Assembly: GCF_030546935.1 (NCBI RefSeq)
Contig: NZ_JAUOPH010000003.1
Location: 124,001-188,000, forward strand
DNA from: Marinobacter sp. 2_MG-2023
GTDB lineage: Bacteria > Pseudomonadota > Gammaproteobacteria > Pseudomonadales > Oleiphilaceae
DNA length: 64,000 nucleotides
Reading direction: 5' to 3'
Numbering within the stretch: position 1 is the stretch's first letter; the number at the start of each line of letters is the position of its first letter. The translations under genes were made by a program, and so were the position numbers. This document shows positions 24,882 through 32,651 of this stretch, piece after piece. Below the pieces are notes generated by a model that was not told the origin of the DNA, did not search any database, and saw only the letters and a program-made list of their open reading frames with translations.

Positions 24882-25529
24882 TTAAATACACATTTCCGAT
24901 ATTTGTTGGCTTTCACAGTTGTCTCTGCTCAGAATCCAATCTTCGGAGGTACAAATCCTGTGGCTGTAGCATTTATGATCTCCTTTGTCATGCTCATGCC
25001 ACTCAAAGATAAAACAGTTTTTTATTTCTTCTGTTTCTGTCTTATTTAAAATAAATTCGGCATGAGAAATGGAAGAGGTGCATTCTGTATTAACCGTCAA
25101 GAATGTAATGTCAAAAAGGTTTAATGATTTTTTGAATGTTGTGATATCTACAGCAGATCCGAGTCCTAAGGTATAGATTATTTTGTGCGTTGGCAGCGAA
25201 GTGTTCAATGCTGAAATCTGGTATTGGTTCCATCGATCCCATTGCCAAAGAGAGTTAGATGCGACCTGGCTCTTTGCCTCGTCAATCTCGTCTATATATT
25301 TAAAATAGAGTTTTGAATCGTGGTTTTTGGTTTTTGTCTGGAAACGTTGTTCGAAATGTTCGAGGAGTGAATTCTGAATATACTTGTTATCCTCTCTCTT
25401 TCTTATAACTAAGACTGAGTGGGAAGACTCGAAGTTTTCTTTATATATCTTATTTACCGCTCTATGTTCACCGCTTCCGCCTTTCGTCCTGAGAACCGCA
25501 ATATTATTAATAATGTTATTATGATTCAT
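24882..25529 (-). CDS. AT-rich orphan gene at head of recombinase operon
   Basis: 215 residues. It is clearly richer in A+T than everything around it and lies in an AT-rich block that continues to about 25780. No family is recognised. The N-terminus has 'LRTKGGSGEHRAVNKIYKEN'; there are no obvious membrane segments; the C-terminal 50 residues hold several Cys and His ('CFIFEWHEHDKGDHKCYSHR'). The weak ribosome site and unusual composition suggest recent acquisition as cargo. It is oriented like the recombinases and could be co-transcribed with them. Confidence 0.6.
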   Translation of the reverse strand: MNHNNIINNIAVLRTKGGSGEHRAVNKIYKENFESSHSVLVIRKREDNKYIQNSLLEHFEQRFQTKTKNHDSKLYFKYIDEIDEAKSQVASNSLWQWDRWNQYQISALNTSLPTHKIIYTLGLGSAVDITTFKKSLNLFDITFLTVNTECTSSISHAEFILNKTETEEIKNCFIFEWHEHDKGDHKCYSHRICTSEDWILSRDNCESQQISEMCI

Positions 25530-26174
25530 TTAATAAATCCAACATGAATGGTTTTAGAAGCGTGACTTAGATTTTTTAAAATGTAAATGGTAGATGCTAG
25601 AAAATATTGGTTATATAATTTAGATTGTGGAATAAATTAATATTTAATTAAATAGATGGTATGTTTTTGTTTTCTTTAAAATCAACGATGTATATTTATA
25701 ATTTTGTATTTTTACTAAGACAATAATAGTGCATTAATAAAAATTAAACATATGTAATTAATTGAGGCGTGCGTTTGATCGTTACTGAGAGCGTTGGTTA
25801 AGCGTGCTAAACCCTATTTTCATATCAGTAGCTTTCTGGGTTAGAGAGCATTAGTTGAAAAGAGGGGGGCGGGAGAGGCGTTTCCCTTATTCAATACCTC
25901 TTGGTTGCAGTTGCGCTGATGATTAAGCTTATCGTTTTATAGTGTTACCGCGATTTGTCAGCAGCGTAATATCTTGAACGGAATATAGGGACGGGTGAAA
26001 AGGATTGAAACTACGAGGCGAAGCCTGGGATTTGGATATTTTTCGTGGACCTTGGCAAGTTTTTTTTATTAAAAAAACCTGCACAACATATGGTTAGGCA
26101 ATTGTGTGTCCAAGTACTCAGGCAGTATGGCTGTTTTCCAGTAATGGGCTTTTGATTGTTACATGCATATAAAA
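25530..26174. other. AT-rich gene-free stretch
   Basis: No gene is supported. The first 250 bp are very AT-rich, and composition returns to normal after about 25780. This is a possible junction between the mobile island and core DNA. A hairpin of T and A runs occurs near 26058-26082. Confidence 0.6.
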
Positions 26175-26212
26175 TAAAAAAACCCTCTAGGAATCACTCC
26201 TTGAGGGTTTTT
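26175..26212 (-). terminator. Terminator of nrdJa-nrdJb
   Basis: AAACCCTC...GAGGGTTT stem with A run on one side and T run on the other, so it could act in both directions. It lies 42 bp after the nrdJb stop. Confidence 0.88.
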
Positions 26213-26253
26213 AGTTAGCGATGCTAAGTGTTACAAGTATCCACTTTTTATGG

Positions 26254-26952
26254 CTATTGACACTTGCTGTCGCCGCATGACAGGCAAGTCGCACAACCGT
26301 CCATCACGATGACAGCTTTGGTGTTGCACTTGCTGCACATGGTGGAGTTGGGCGGGAAGTCGCCGGCTTTGTCGTCGTTGGTTGCTTTGGTGTTGTTGGC
26401 TTCAAATTCGGCGCGCTTTTCGGCGAGGATGCGCTTGGTGGTTTCGCTCATTTCCTCGCTTTCCATCAGGCCTACGGCCTTCAGGTGCTTCTCGATAACG
26501 GCACCAATTTCAGCCACCAGCGAAGGCATGAACACGCCGCCTTTCTTGAAGTAACCGCCGTTGGGGTCGTATACGGAACGCAGTTCTTCCACCAGGAAGG
26601 TCAGGTCGCCGCCTTTGCGGAATACCGCAGAGATTACGCGGGTGAGGGCGATTACCCACTGGAAGTGCTCCATGGATTTGGAGTTGATGAACACTTCGTA
26701 CGGCTGCCGGCTTTCGTGGTCTGTGTCTTCGTTCAGCAGGATGTCGTTGATGGTGATGTACATCGCATGCTCAGCCACCGGCGGCTTGATTTTGTAGGTG
26801 GTGCCCACCAGAAAATCCGGCCGTTCGATGTATTCATTCATCTTCTGCAGCGTTGGCTCCAGCTGTGCCGGTGCCTGCTGTTCGCTGGGTGCGTCGGTGT
26901 CGGCTTTCTTAACCCGGTAGCCGACGATTTTATTGCTGATTTTAACTGTCAT
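26254..26952 (-). CDS. nrdJb: Class II ribonucleotide reductase, C-terminal subunit NrdJb
   Basis: 232 residues from the ATG at 26952; an upstream in-frame start at 27018 would run into nrdJa and is rejected. It corresponds to the C-terminal part of B12-dependent ribonucleotide reductases, made as a separate protein in pseudomonads. It has a TSCPD-like region (about 60-150, 'EVFINSKSMEHFQWVIALTR') and a C-terminal Cys cluster ('MCSKCNTKAVIVMDGCATCL' plus SCGDSKC), the redox-active/zinc tail that re-reduces the active site. It follows nrdJa by 28 bp in one operon. Confidence 0.92.
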   Translation of the reverse strand: MTVKISNKIVGYRVKKADTDAPSEQQAPAQLEPTLQKMNEYIERPDFLVGTTYKIKPPVAEHAMYITINDILLNEDTDHESRQPYEVFINSKSMEHFQWVIALTRVISAVFRKGGDLTFLVEELRSVYDPNGGYFKKGGVFMPSLVAEIGAVIEKHLKAVGLMESEEMSETTKRILAEKRAEFEANNTKATNDDKAGDFPPNSTMCSKCNTKAVIVMDGCATCLSCGDSKCQ

Positions 26953-26980
26953 GTCTTCTGTCCTGTGTCGGTGTTCCGGA

Positions 26981-29119
26981 TCAATACTTTCCGTAGGTGC
27001 CTTCTTTAAGCGCGTCAAACAGGTTGGCGGCGGTGTGGATTTCGCCGTCGTACTCTACCTGTTCGTTGCCCTTCAGGTTCACCTTGCTGCCGTCGTCGAG
27101 GGTGAACTCGTAGAGGGTGTTTTCAAGGTCTTTCTCTTTTACCAGCACGCCCTGGAAGGCTTCCGGGTTAAAGCGGAAGGTGGTGCAACCTTTCAGGCCT
27201 TTGTCGTAGGCATAGAGGTAGATGTTTTTGAACTCCTGATAGGCGAAATCGGTTGGTACGTTCGCGGTTTTGGAGATCGAGGAATCTACCCACTTTTGTG
27301 CGGCGGCCTGGATGTCTACGTGCTGCGCCGGGCTTACGTCATCAGAGGTGGTGAAGTAGCTGGGCAGTTTTTTGTCTTCTTCGTCTGAGAAGGGCATAGC
27401 ACCCGGGTTGACCAGGTGGCGGTAGGCCAGCAGCTCGAAGGAGAACACGTCGACTTTTTCTTTGGTTTTACGGCCTTCGCGGATTACGTTGCGGGCGTAA
27501 TGGTGCGAGAAGCTTGGCTCGATGCCGTTACTGGCGTTGTTGGCCAGCGACAGGCTGATGGTGCCGGTTGGTGCGATAGAAGTGTGGTGGGTAAAGCGGC
27601 CACCTTTCTCTGCCAGCTGTTCAACCAGTTCGGGTTCTACCTTGGCAATTTCCTGCATGTAGCGGCTGTATTTGGCGTGCAGTACACGGCCTTTGAGCTT
27701 GTCGCCGAGTTTGTAGCCATCGTTCTGCAGCTGCGGGCATTTGCCCATCATTTTCGGGGTGATTTCGAAGTCTTCGTCCATGATTGGCGCCGCGCCTTTC
27801 TCTTCTGCCAGAGAAAGTGACTGGCGCCAGCCTTCCACGGCCATTTCGCGAACAACGTCTTCGGTGAACTGTACGGACTCTTCAGATCCGTAAGGCATGC
27901 GCAGCATGGCAAGGGTTGAGCCCAGGCCCAGAATGCCCATGCCGTGGCGGCGCTTGTTGGTGATTTCGTGGCGCTGCTCGGCCAGGGGCAGGCCGTTGAT
28001 TTCTACTACGTTGTCCAGCATGCGGGTGAAGATACCCACTACCTTGCGATACTTTTCGTAGTTGAAGCTGGCTTTCTCGGTGAACGGGTAATCCACAAAC
28101 TTGGTCAGGTTCACAGAGCCCAGCAGGCAGCTGCCGTAAGGGGGCAGGGGCTGCTCGCCACAGGGGTTTGTGGCGCGGATGTCTTCACAGAACCAGTTGT
28201 TGTTCATCTGGTTGACCTTGTCGATCAGGATGAAGCCAGGCTCTGCGTAATCGTAGGTGGAGGTCATGATGGTGTCCCAGATGAACTGGGCTTTCAGGGT
28301 GCGGTAGATACGGCACGCCACCTTGCCTTCTTCGTTAACCACGTAGCCATCGAGTATCGGGAAGTCGCGATATACGAACTGGCTGGGGTCGGCCAGGTCC
28401 AGGCCTTCTTCTTTGACTTCTTTGTCGGTAACCGGGAAAGACAGGTGCCAGTCGCTGTCGTTACGAACGGCTTCGATGAAATCTTCCGTGATCAGCAGGG
28501 AAAGGTTGAACTGGCGCAGGCGGCCATCTTCACGCTTGGCCTGGATGAAATCGATGATGTCCGGGTGGTGAACATCAAAGGTGGCCATTTGGGCACCGCG
28601 ACGGCCACCGGCAGAGGATACGGTGAAGCACATGCGGTCGAAGATATCCATGAACGACAGCGGGCCGGATGTGGTGGCACCAGCGCCGGCAACGTAGGCA
28701 CCTTTCGGGCGCAGGGTGGAGAACTCATAACCGATACCACAGCCAGCCTTGAGGGTGAGGCCTGCTTCGTGGTTTTTCTCCAGGATGTCGTTCATGGAGT
28801 CCTGAACAGAACCGGATACGGTGCAGTTGATGGTAGAGGTTGCAGGCTTGTGCGCTTCGGCACCGGCATTGGAGGTAATGCGGCCGGCGGGGATGGCCCC
28901 GTGTTTGAGTGCCCAAAGGAAATTTTTCATGTGCTCTGCGCGCACAGATTTGTTTTCAACCTGCGCCAAGGCAGTTGCAACCCGCTGGTAGGTGGCGTTG
29001 ATGTCCTTGTCTACCGCTTCGCCGGTCTTGGTTTTTAGCTGGTACTTGCTGGTCCAGATGTCTAGCGAAGTTTCCTGCATCGGAATCGTTGTAACTACTG
29101 CCTCTGCCTTAGCGTTCAT
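26981..29119 (-). CDS. nrdJa: Adenosylcobalamin-dependent ribonucleotide reductase NrdJa
   Basis: 712 residues from ATG 29119 (GAGGG upstream); a GTG two codons earlier is less likely. It reduces ribonucleotides to deoxyribonucleotides with a B12 radical and is oxygen-independent. Class II motifs are visible: 'TINCTVSGS' near residue 95, 'LKAGCGIGYEFS', 'SSAGGRRGAQMA', the catalytic 'NPCGEQPLPPYGSC' (Cys and Glu of the radical site) and 'APTGTISLSL'. The redox tail is missing here because it is encoded by nrdJb. Candidate NrdR boxes lie far upstream, leaving a leader of roughly 260 nt. Confidence 0.95.
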   Translation of the reverse strand: MNAKAEAVVTTIPMQETSLDIWTSKYQLKTKTGEAVDKDINATYQRVATALAQVENKSVRAEHMKNFLWALKHGAIPAGRITSNAGAEAHKPATSTINCTVSGSVQDSMNDILEKNHEAGLTLKAGCGIGYEFSTLRPKGAYVAGAGATTSGPLSFMDIFDRMCFTVSSAGGRRGAQMATFDVHHPDIIDFIQAKREDGRLRQFNLSLLITEDFIEAVRNDSDWHLSFPVTDKEVKEEGLDLADPSQFVYRDFPILDGYVVNEEGKVACRIYRTLKAQFIWDTIMTSTYDYAEPGFILIDKVNQMNNNWFCEDIRATNPCGEQPLPPYGSCLLGSVNLTKFVDYPFTEKASFNYEKYRKVVGIFTRMLDNVVEINGLPLAEQRHEITNKRRHGMGILGLGSTLAMLRMPYGSEESVQFTEDVVREMAVEGWRQSLSLAEEKGAAPIMDEDFEITPKMMGKCPQLQNDGYKLGDKLKGRVLHAKYSRYMQEIAKVEPELVEQLAEKGGRFTHHTSIAPTGTISLSLANNASNGIEPSFSHHYARNVIREGRKTKEKVDVFSFELLAYRHLVNPGAMPFSDEEDKKLPSYFTTSDDVSPAQHVDIQAAAQKWVDSSISKTANVPTDFAYQEFKNIYLYAYDKGLKGCTTFRFNPEAFQGVLVKEKDLENTLYEFTLDDGSKVNLKGNEQVEYDGEIHTAANLFDALKEGTYGKY

Positions 29120-29385
29120 TGCCACCCTCGATTTTCAAGTATGTCTGTTGTCTGTTGATGGCACTTTTAACGGTGCCATATCTCTGTAAAACGTTGCAAA
29201 AACCTGCGTAGTTGCCCTTGTTTTTCAAGTTTCTTCGCAAACCACTATATCTTGTGCGCTTGTAAAGCCGGGGCAGGCTGTATTTCCCGGTGATCGCGCT
29301 CTCATTACGCTCTGATTGTGGTTGCCTACGCGGCTTTTTTCAGCTAGTGCACCTGCCTGTCTGCAGGTGAGCTGTGAAGTCGTTG
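29120..29385 (-). other. Long leader region upstream of nrdJa
   Basis: No gene. If transcription starts near the NrdR boxes, nrdJa mRNA has a leader of about 260 nt. Short complementary arms are visible, for instance AAAGCCG (29265-29271) with CGGCTTT (29331-29337), and CACCTGC with GCAGGTG around 29350-29369. No B12-riboswitch box was recognised. A further NrdR-like site (CCACTATATCTTGTGC) lies at 29242-29257. Confidence 0.5.
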
Positions 29386-29432
29386 GCCCTATATATGGGC
29401 TTATTTTTTGAGAGTATAACAGGATATAGTGT
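29386..29432 (-). promoter_or_regulatory. Tandem NrdR-box-like sites
   Basis: Site A, GCCCTATATATGGGCT (29386-29401), and site B, TAACAGGATATAGTGT (29417-29432), align to the NrdR consensus ACACWATATATWGTGT. Their centres are 31 bp apart, the usual three-turn spacing of paired NrdR boxes. They probably repress nrdJ. Confidence 0.72.
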
Positions 29433-29631
29433 TTTGTGAATTTAACCAGAACTATTGATAAGCGACTTCTCGCAAAGAAATTCAATGGGCTAAGGGCTTG
29501 CAAGAGGGAAAACGCCAGTAAATCCGCCGCTTGGGCTGGATAGCTGGGAATTACTATATGTTGTGATTGAAAAACGCACGAAAATCGTGCAGAAGAGGGC
29601 GGTTATCAGTGGTTTTGTAGAGGCAGAAAAA

Positions 29632-29656
29632 GAAGCGGGAGCCTGGCTCCCGCTTC
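29632..29656 (-). terminator. Terminator of the ABC importer operon
   Basis: GAAGCGGGAGCC and GGCTCCCGCTTC form a near-perfect hairpin; on the minus strand it is followed by TTTTTCTG. It lies directly after the ATP-binding protein gene. Confidence 0.9.
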
Positions 29657-29660
29657 ACCA

Positions 29661-30455
29661 TTAACCAAGAAGCAGGCTGTCGTCATCCACGGAAAGCCCG
29701 CGTTGGGTTTCGAACAGCTCCAGAAGATCTTTCACTTCCAGACCTTCGCGGTCCTTGCCGGCAATATCGAACACCACCTGGCCCTGGTGCAGCATGACGG
29801 TTCGGGTGCCTACTTCCAGCGCCTGTTTCATGCTGTGGGTTACCATCAGAGCGGTCAGTTTCTGCTCTTCGATGATTTTCGTGGTGAGCTCCAGCACAAA
29901 AGCGGCCGTTTTGGGGTCCAGCGCTGCGGTGTGCTCGTCGAGCAGCAGAATGGCGGAGGGAGTCAGACTTGCCATCAGCAAACTCACTGCCTGGCGCTGC
30001 CCACCGGAGAGCAGGCCCATTTTATCGCCGAGCCGGTTCTCAAGCCCCAGGTTCAGTGAAGAGAGGCTTTCCCGGAACTGTTCCATGTACTGCTTCTTTA
30101 CGGCTGTACCAAGGCTACGGCGCTGGCCGCGCTTGATGGCAAGCGACAGGTTTTCCTCGATGCTCAGGCCTTCGCAGGTTCCGGCGAGCGGGTCCTGGAA
30201 GACACGAGCCACGCGGCCTGCCCGTTTGTGGGTGGGCAGTTTGGTCACGTTGAGGTTATCGACAACAATGGTGCCGCTATCCACGATAACTTCGCCCGCC
30301 AGAGCGTTCAGGAACGTGGACTTGCCGGCACCGTTACTGCCAATCACGGTAACAAATTCGCCCTGATTAACCGTAAGGCTCATGCCCCGAAGAGCGGGGT
30401 TTTCCAGCGGTGTGCCTTTACCAAAGGTAAGCCGCAGATCGGTTGCGCTGATCAT
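29661..30455 (-). CDS. ABC transporter ATP-binding protein (TrpZ-like)
   Basis: 264 residues. Walker A 'GSNGAGKST' (about 38-46), signature 'LLSGGQRQAVSLLMA' (about 147-161), Walker B 'ILLLDEHTAAL' and switch His in 'MVTHSMKQAL'. It is the cytoplasmic motor of the importer formed with the permease and binding protein encoded upstream. A Glu-His in place of the common Glu-Pro after Walker B ('DEHTAALDPKT') is typical of this subfamily. The gene is separated from the permease by 9 bp. Confidence 0.92.
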   Translation of the reverse strand: MISATDLRLTFGKGTPLENPALRGMSLTVNQGEFVTVIGSNGAGKSTFLNALAGEVIVDSGTIVVDNLNVTKLPTHKRAGRVARVFQDPLAGTCEGLSIEENLSLAIKRGQRRSLGTAVKKQYMEQFRESLSSLNLGLENRLGDKMGLLSGGQRQAVSLLMASLTPSAILLLDEHTAALDPKTAAFVLELTTKIIEEQKLTALMVTHSMKQALEVGTRTVMLHQGQVVFDIAGKDREGLEVKDLLELFETQRGLSVDDDSLLLG

Positions 30456-30464
30456 AGTGCCTCC

Positions 30465-31367
30465 TCAGGCTTTCTTGCGGGTGAGTTTGCTCGCCACAGA
30501 CGTGCGGATGCCGGGCAATACAATGGCCAGGGTAACCAGAACGGCGGTTATCAGGTTCAGGTCCTGTGCTTGCAGTCCGAGAAAATCTGCGTTCAGGGCG
30601 AAGGCAATGGCCAGGCGATAGATAATGGCGCCAACCACGCAGGCGATAAGAGCGCGCACAACTGTTGACGGTGTGATCACGGCTTCACCACCAATCAGCG
30701 ATGCCAGGCCGATAACAATCACGCCAACGCCCATGGTTACGTCGGCAGCGCCCTGGCTCTGTGCAAACAGTGCGCCGGCGAGACCAACCAGTCCGTTCGA
30801 TACTGCAACACCGAGAATGATCATGGTACCGGTCGCAATGCCCTGGGCGCGGGCCATTCTTGCGTTGGCACCGGTTGCACGCATGGCGAGACCGGTTTCC
30901 GATTTCATGAAGCGCCAAAGCAATATCAGGGAAATGAAGATCACAATCACGAACAGCAACACCGGCACCTGATGGTATTCAAGACCCAATGAGTACCAGG
31001 GGGTGAGCACGGTGTCCTCTCCCAGCAGGGCGATGTTCGGTCGGCCCATTACCCGGAGGTTGACGGAATACAGGGCGATCATCGTGAGGATGGAGGCTAA
31101 CAGGTTAAGAATGTTCAGCTTGACGTTGAGAATGGCGGTTACGGCACCCGCGGCCATGCCGGCGAGCACTGCGCAACCGGTTGCCAGCCATGGGTTCCAG
31201 CCTTCGATGATAAGCACGGCGGCAACGGCAGCACCCAGGGGAAAGCTGCCGTCAACGGTCAGGTCGGGGAAGTCGAGTACGCGAAAAGAGAGATAGATGC
31301 CGAAGGCCACCAGGCCGTAAATAAGGCCTGTCTCAAGTGCGCCGTAAAATGCAATGTTACTGAGCAT
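30465..31367 (-). CDS. ABC transporter permease (TrpY/DUF534-associated)
   Basis: 300 residues with about eight to nine hydrophobic helices. It resembles the branched-chain permease superfamily; 'DFPDLTVDGSFPLGAAVAA' near residue 32 is the characteristic motif of the permease that partners DUF534 binding proteins (TrpXYZ-type systems). It forms the membrane channel for the substrate delivered by the binding protein encoded just upstream. A weak attenuator-like hairpin lies between these two genes. Confidence 0.9.
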   Translation of the reverse strand: MLSNIAFYGALETGLIYGLVAFGIYLSFRVLDFPDLTVDGSFPLGAAVAAVLIIEGWNPWLATGCAVLAGMAAGAVTAILNVKLNILNLLASILTMIALYSVNLRVMGRPNIALLGEDTVLTPWYSLGLEYHQVPVLLFVIVIFISLILLWRFMKSETGLAMRATGANARMARAQGIATGTMIILGVAVSNGLVGLAGALFAQSQGAADVTMGVGVIVIGLASLIGGEAVITPSTVVRALIACVVGAIIYRLAIAFALNADFLGLQAQDLNLITAVLVTLAIVLPGIRTSVASKLTRKKA

Positions 31368-31383
31368 GGGGGATATTCACCGT

Positions 31384-31423
31384 AAAAGAAAAACGGGCGG
31401 GCTCCGGATAGAGAGGCCGCCCG
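31384..31423 (-). terminator. Internal terminator/attenuator between binding protein and permease
   Basis: CGGGCGG (31394-31400) pairs with CCGCCCG (31417-31423); on the minus strand it is followed by TTTTTCTTTT. It lies inside the operon and could reduce permease/ATPase levels relative to the binding protein. Confidence 0.75.
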
Positions 31424-31436
31424 TGTAGGTATGGCG

Positions 31437-32411
31437 TTACTTGTCGCTCTTGACCACTTCTTTAGCTTCGGCGATTACATCATCAGCAATAGTGATGCCC
31501 ATGCGTTCGCCGGCTTCCGGGTTAACAAACAGGTCAAGCTTTTCCATGGTTTCTACCGGCATGTCGCCCGGCTTCTCACCTTCAAGGATGCGTGCAACCA
31601 TAACACCGGCCTGGCGGCCGTGATCGTAGTAGTCAAAGCCCAGTGCGGCAACGGCGCCACGATCAACGGTCGCGGTGTCGGCTGCAAATACCGGGATTTT
31701 TGCACGCTCGCCTACAGAGATAACCGCTTCTGCGGCGCTGATGACCGTATTGTCGGTTGTCAGGTAGATAGCATCAACTTTACCTACGAGCGAGCGGGCG
31801 GCGCCAAGAACTTCGGAGGTTTTGGTGGCTGCACCTTTAACAAGTGTCAGGCCGCGGGCTTGCAGGCGTTCATCAAGCAATTCAATCAAGGATACTGCGT
31901 TGGCTTCCCCGGGGTTATAGACAGTGCCAATGTTTTTGGCGTCCGGCACCATGCGTAGCAGCATGTCGAGGTGTTTATCGATGGGGAGCATGTCGCTAAC
32001 GCCGGTAATGTTTGCACCCGGAGCCTCTGCATCCTTCACCAGTTTTGCGCCAACCGGGTCGGTTACGGCAGCAAATACGACCGGGATATTGCGCGCGGCT
32101 GCAGCAACAGTTTGTGCAGAAGGCGTTGCGATGGCCACGATCACGTCGGGACTGTCACCGATAAACTTGCGGGCAATCTGGGAGGCGATGGCGGAATTGC
32201 CCTGGGCGCTTTCATGCATGACAGTCAGGTTGTCACCTTCTGTATAGCCCCGTTCTGCGAGCTCATCTTTTACGCCCTGGTAGACGGCGTCGAGCGCAGG
32301 GTGTTCCACAATCTGCGTAATGGCGACAACGCGAGGCTCTGCTGCCTGTGTAATGCTTGCCAGTGCCATTAATGAGGCGCCCAACAGGGTGCGCAGGGTT
32401 TGCTTGGCCAT
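31437..32411 (-). CDS. ABC substrate-binding protein (DUF534 / TrpX family)
   Basis: 324 residues from the ATG at 32411; the frame continues upstream but only this start has GGAG and gives a signal peptide ('LLGASLMALASITQAAEP'). Periplasmic binding fold typical of DUF534: 'VVAITQIVEHPALDAVYQGV', 'NSAIASQIARKF', 'VVFAAVTDPVGAKLV', 'IGTVYNPGEANAV' and 'VYLTTDNTVISA'-like strands. In streptococci the family takes up tryptophan; the substrate here is not deducible. First gene of a three-gene importer operon. Confidence 0.9.
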   Translation of the reverse strand: MAKQTLRTLLGASLMALASITQAAEPRVVAITQIVEHPALDAVYQGVKDELAERGYTEGDNLTVMHESAQGNSAIASQIARKFIGDSPDVIVAIATPSAQTVAAAARNIPVVFAAVTDPVGAKLVKDAEAPGANITGVSDMLPIDKHLDMLLRMVPDAKNIGTVYNPGEANAVSLIELLDERLQARGLTLVKGAATKTSEVLGAARSLVGKVDAIYLTTDNTVISAAEAVISVGERAKIPVFAADTATVDRGAVAALGFDYYDHGRQAGVMVARILEGEKPGDMPVETMEKLDLFVNPEAGERMGITIADDVIAEAKEVVKSDK

Positions 32412-32651
32412 ATGCCCATCTCCGAGGTCTGTTGCGGTAATTGCAGTGATAAGGTGCCGGAGTTTATCACAGCCGTGCACCCTTGGTGGTAGCGCATGTT
32501 AACGTGAAGTTGACCTGGCAGGATATTCCGGTGAGGGAGTTTCTGAGTGGTCGGCCTGAGTCACGCTTTCATTGGCTATAATGTGTTGAAATACCCTACT
32601 AAAGTCTAAATAATGTGCTGATAATTCAAATAACGAAAGCAAGGAATATCC

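Noticed and set aside
26004..26011. ATTGAAAC, the typical 3' end of many CRISPR repeats
   Set aside because: It occurs once, with no repeated units or spacers around it and no cas genes.
27944..29038. Long plus-strand open frame of 364 codons opposite nrdJa
   Set aside because: It is antisense to a strongly conserved gene, has biased low-complexity composition and no recognisable domain.
26254..29119. Frameshift in ribonucleotide reductase splitting it in two
   Set aside because: The second gene has its own start, and the NrdJa/NrdJb split is normal in pseudomonads and related groups.
29120..29400. Cobalamin riboswitch upstream of the B12-dependent reductase
   Set aside because: I looked for the conserved B12-box and GCxGxxCCCGC-type core on the minus strand and found none; only short stems are visible.
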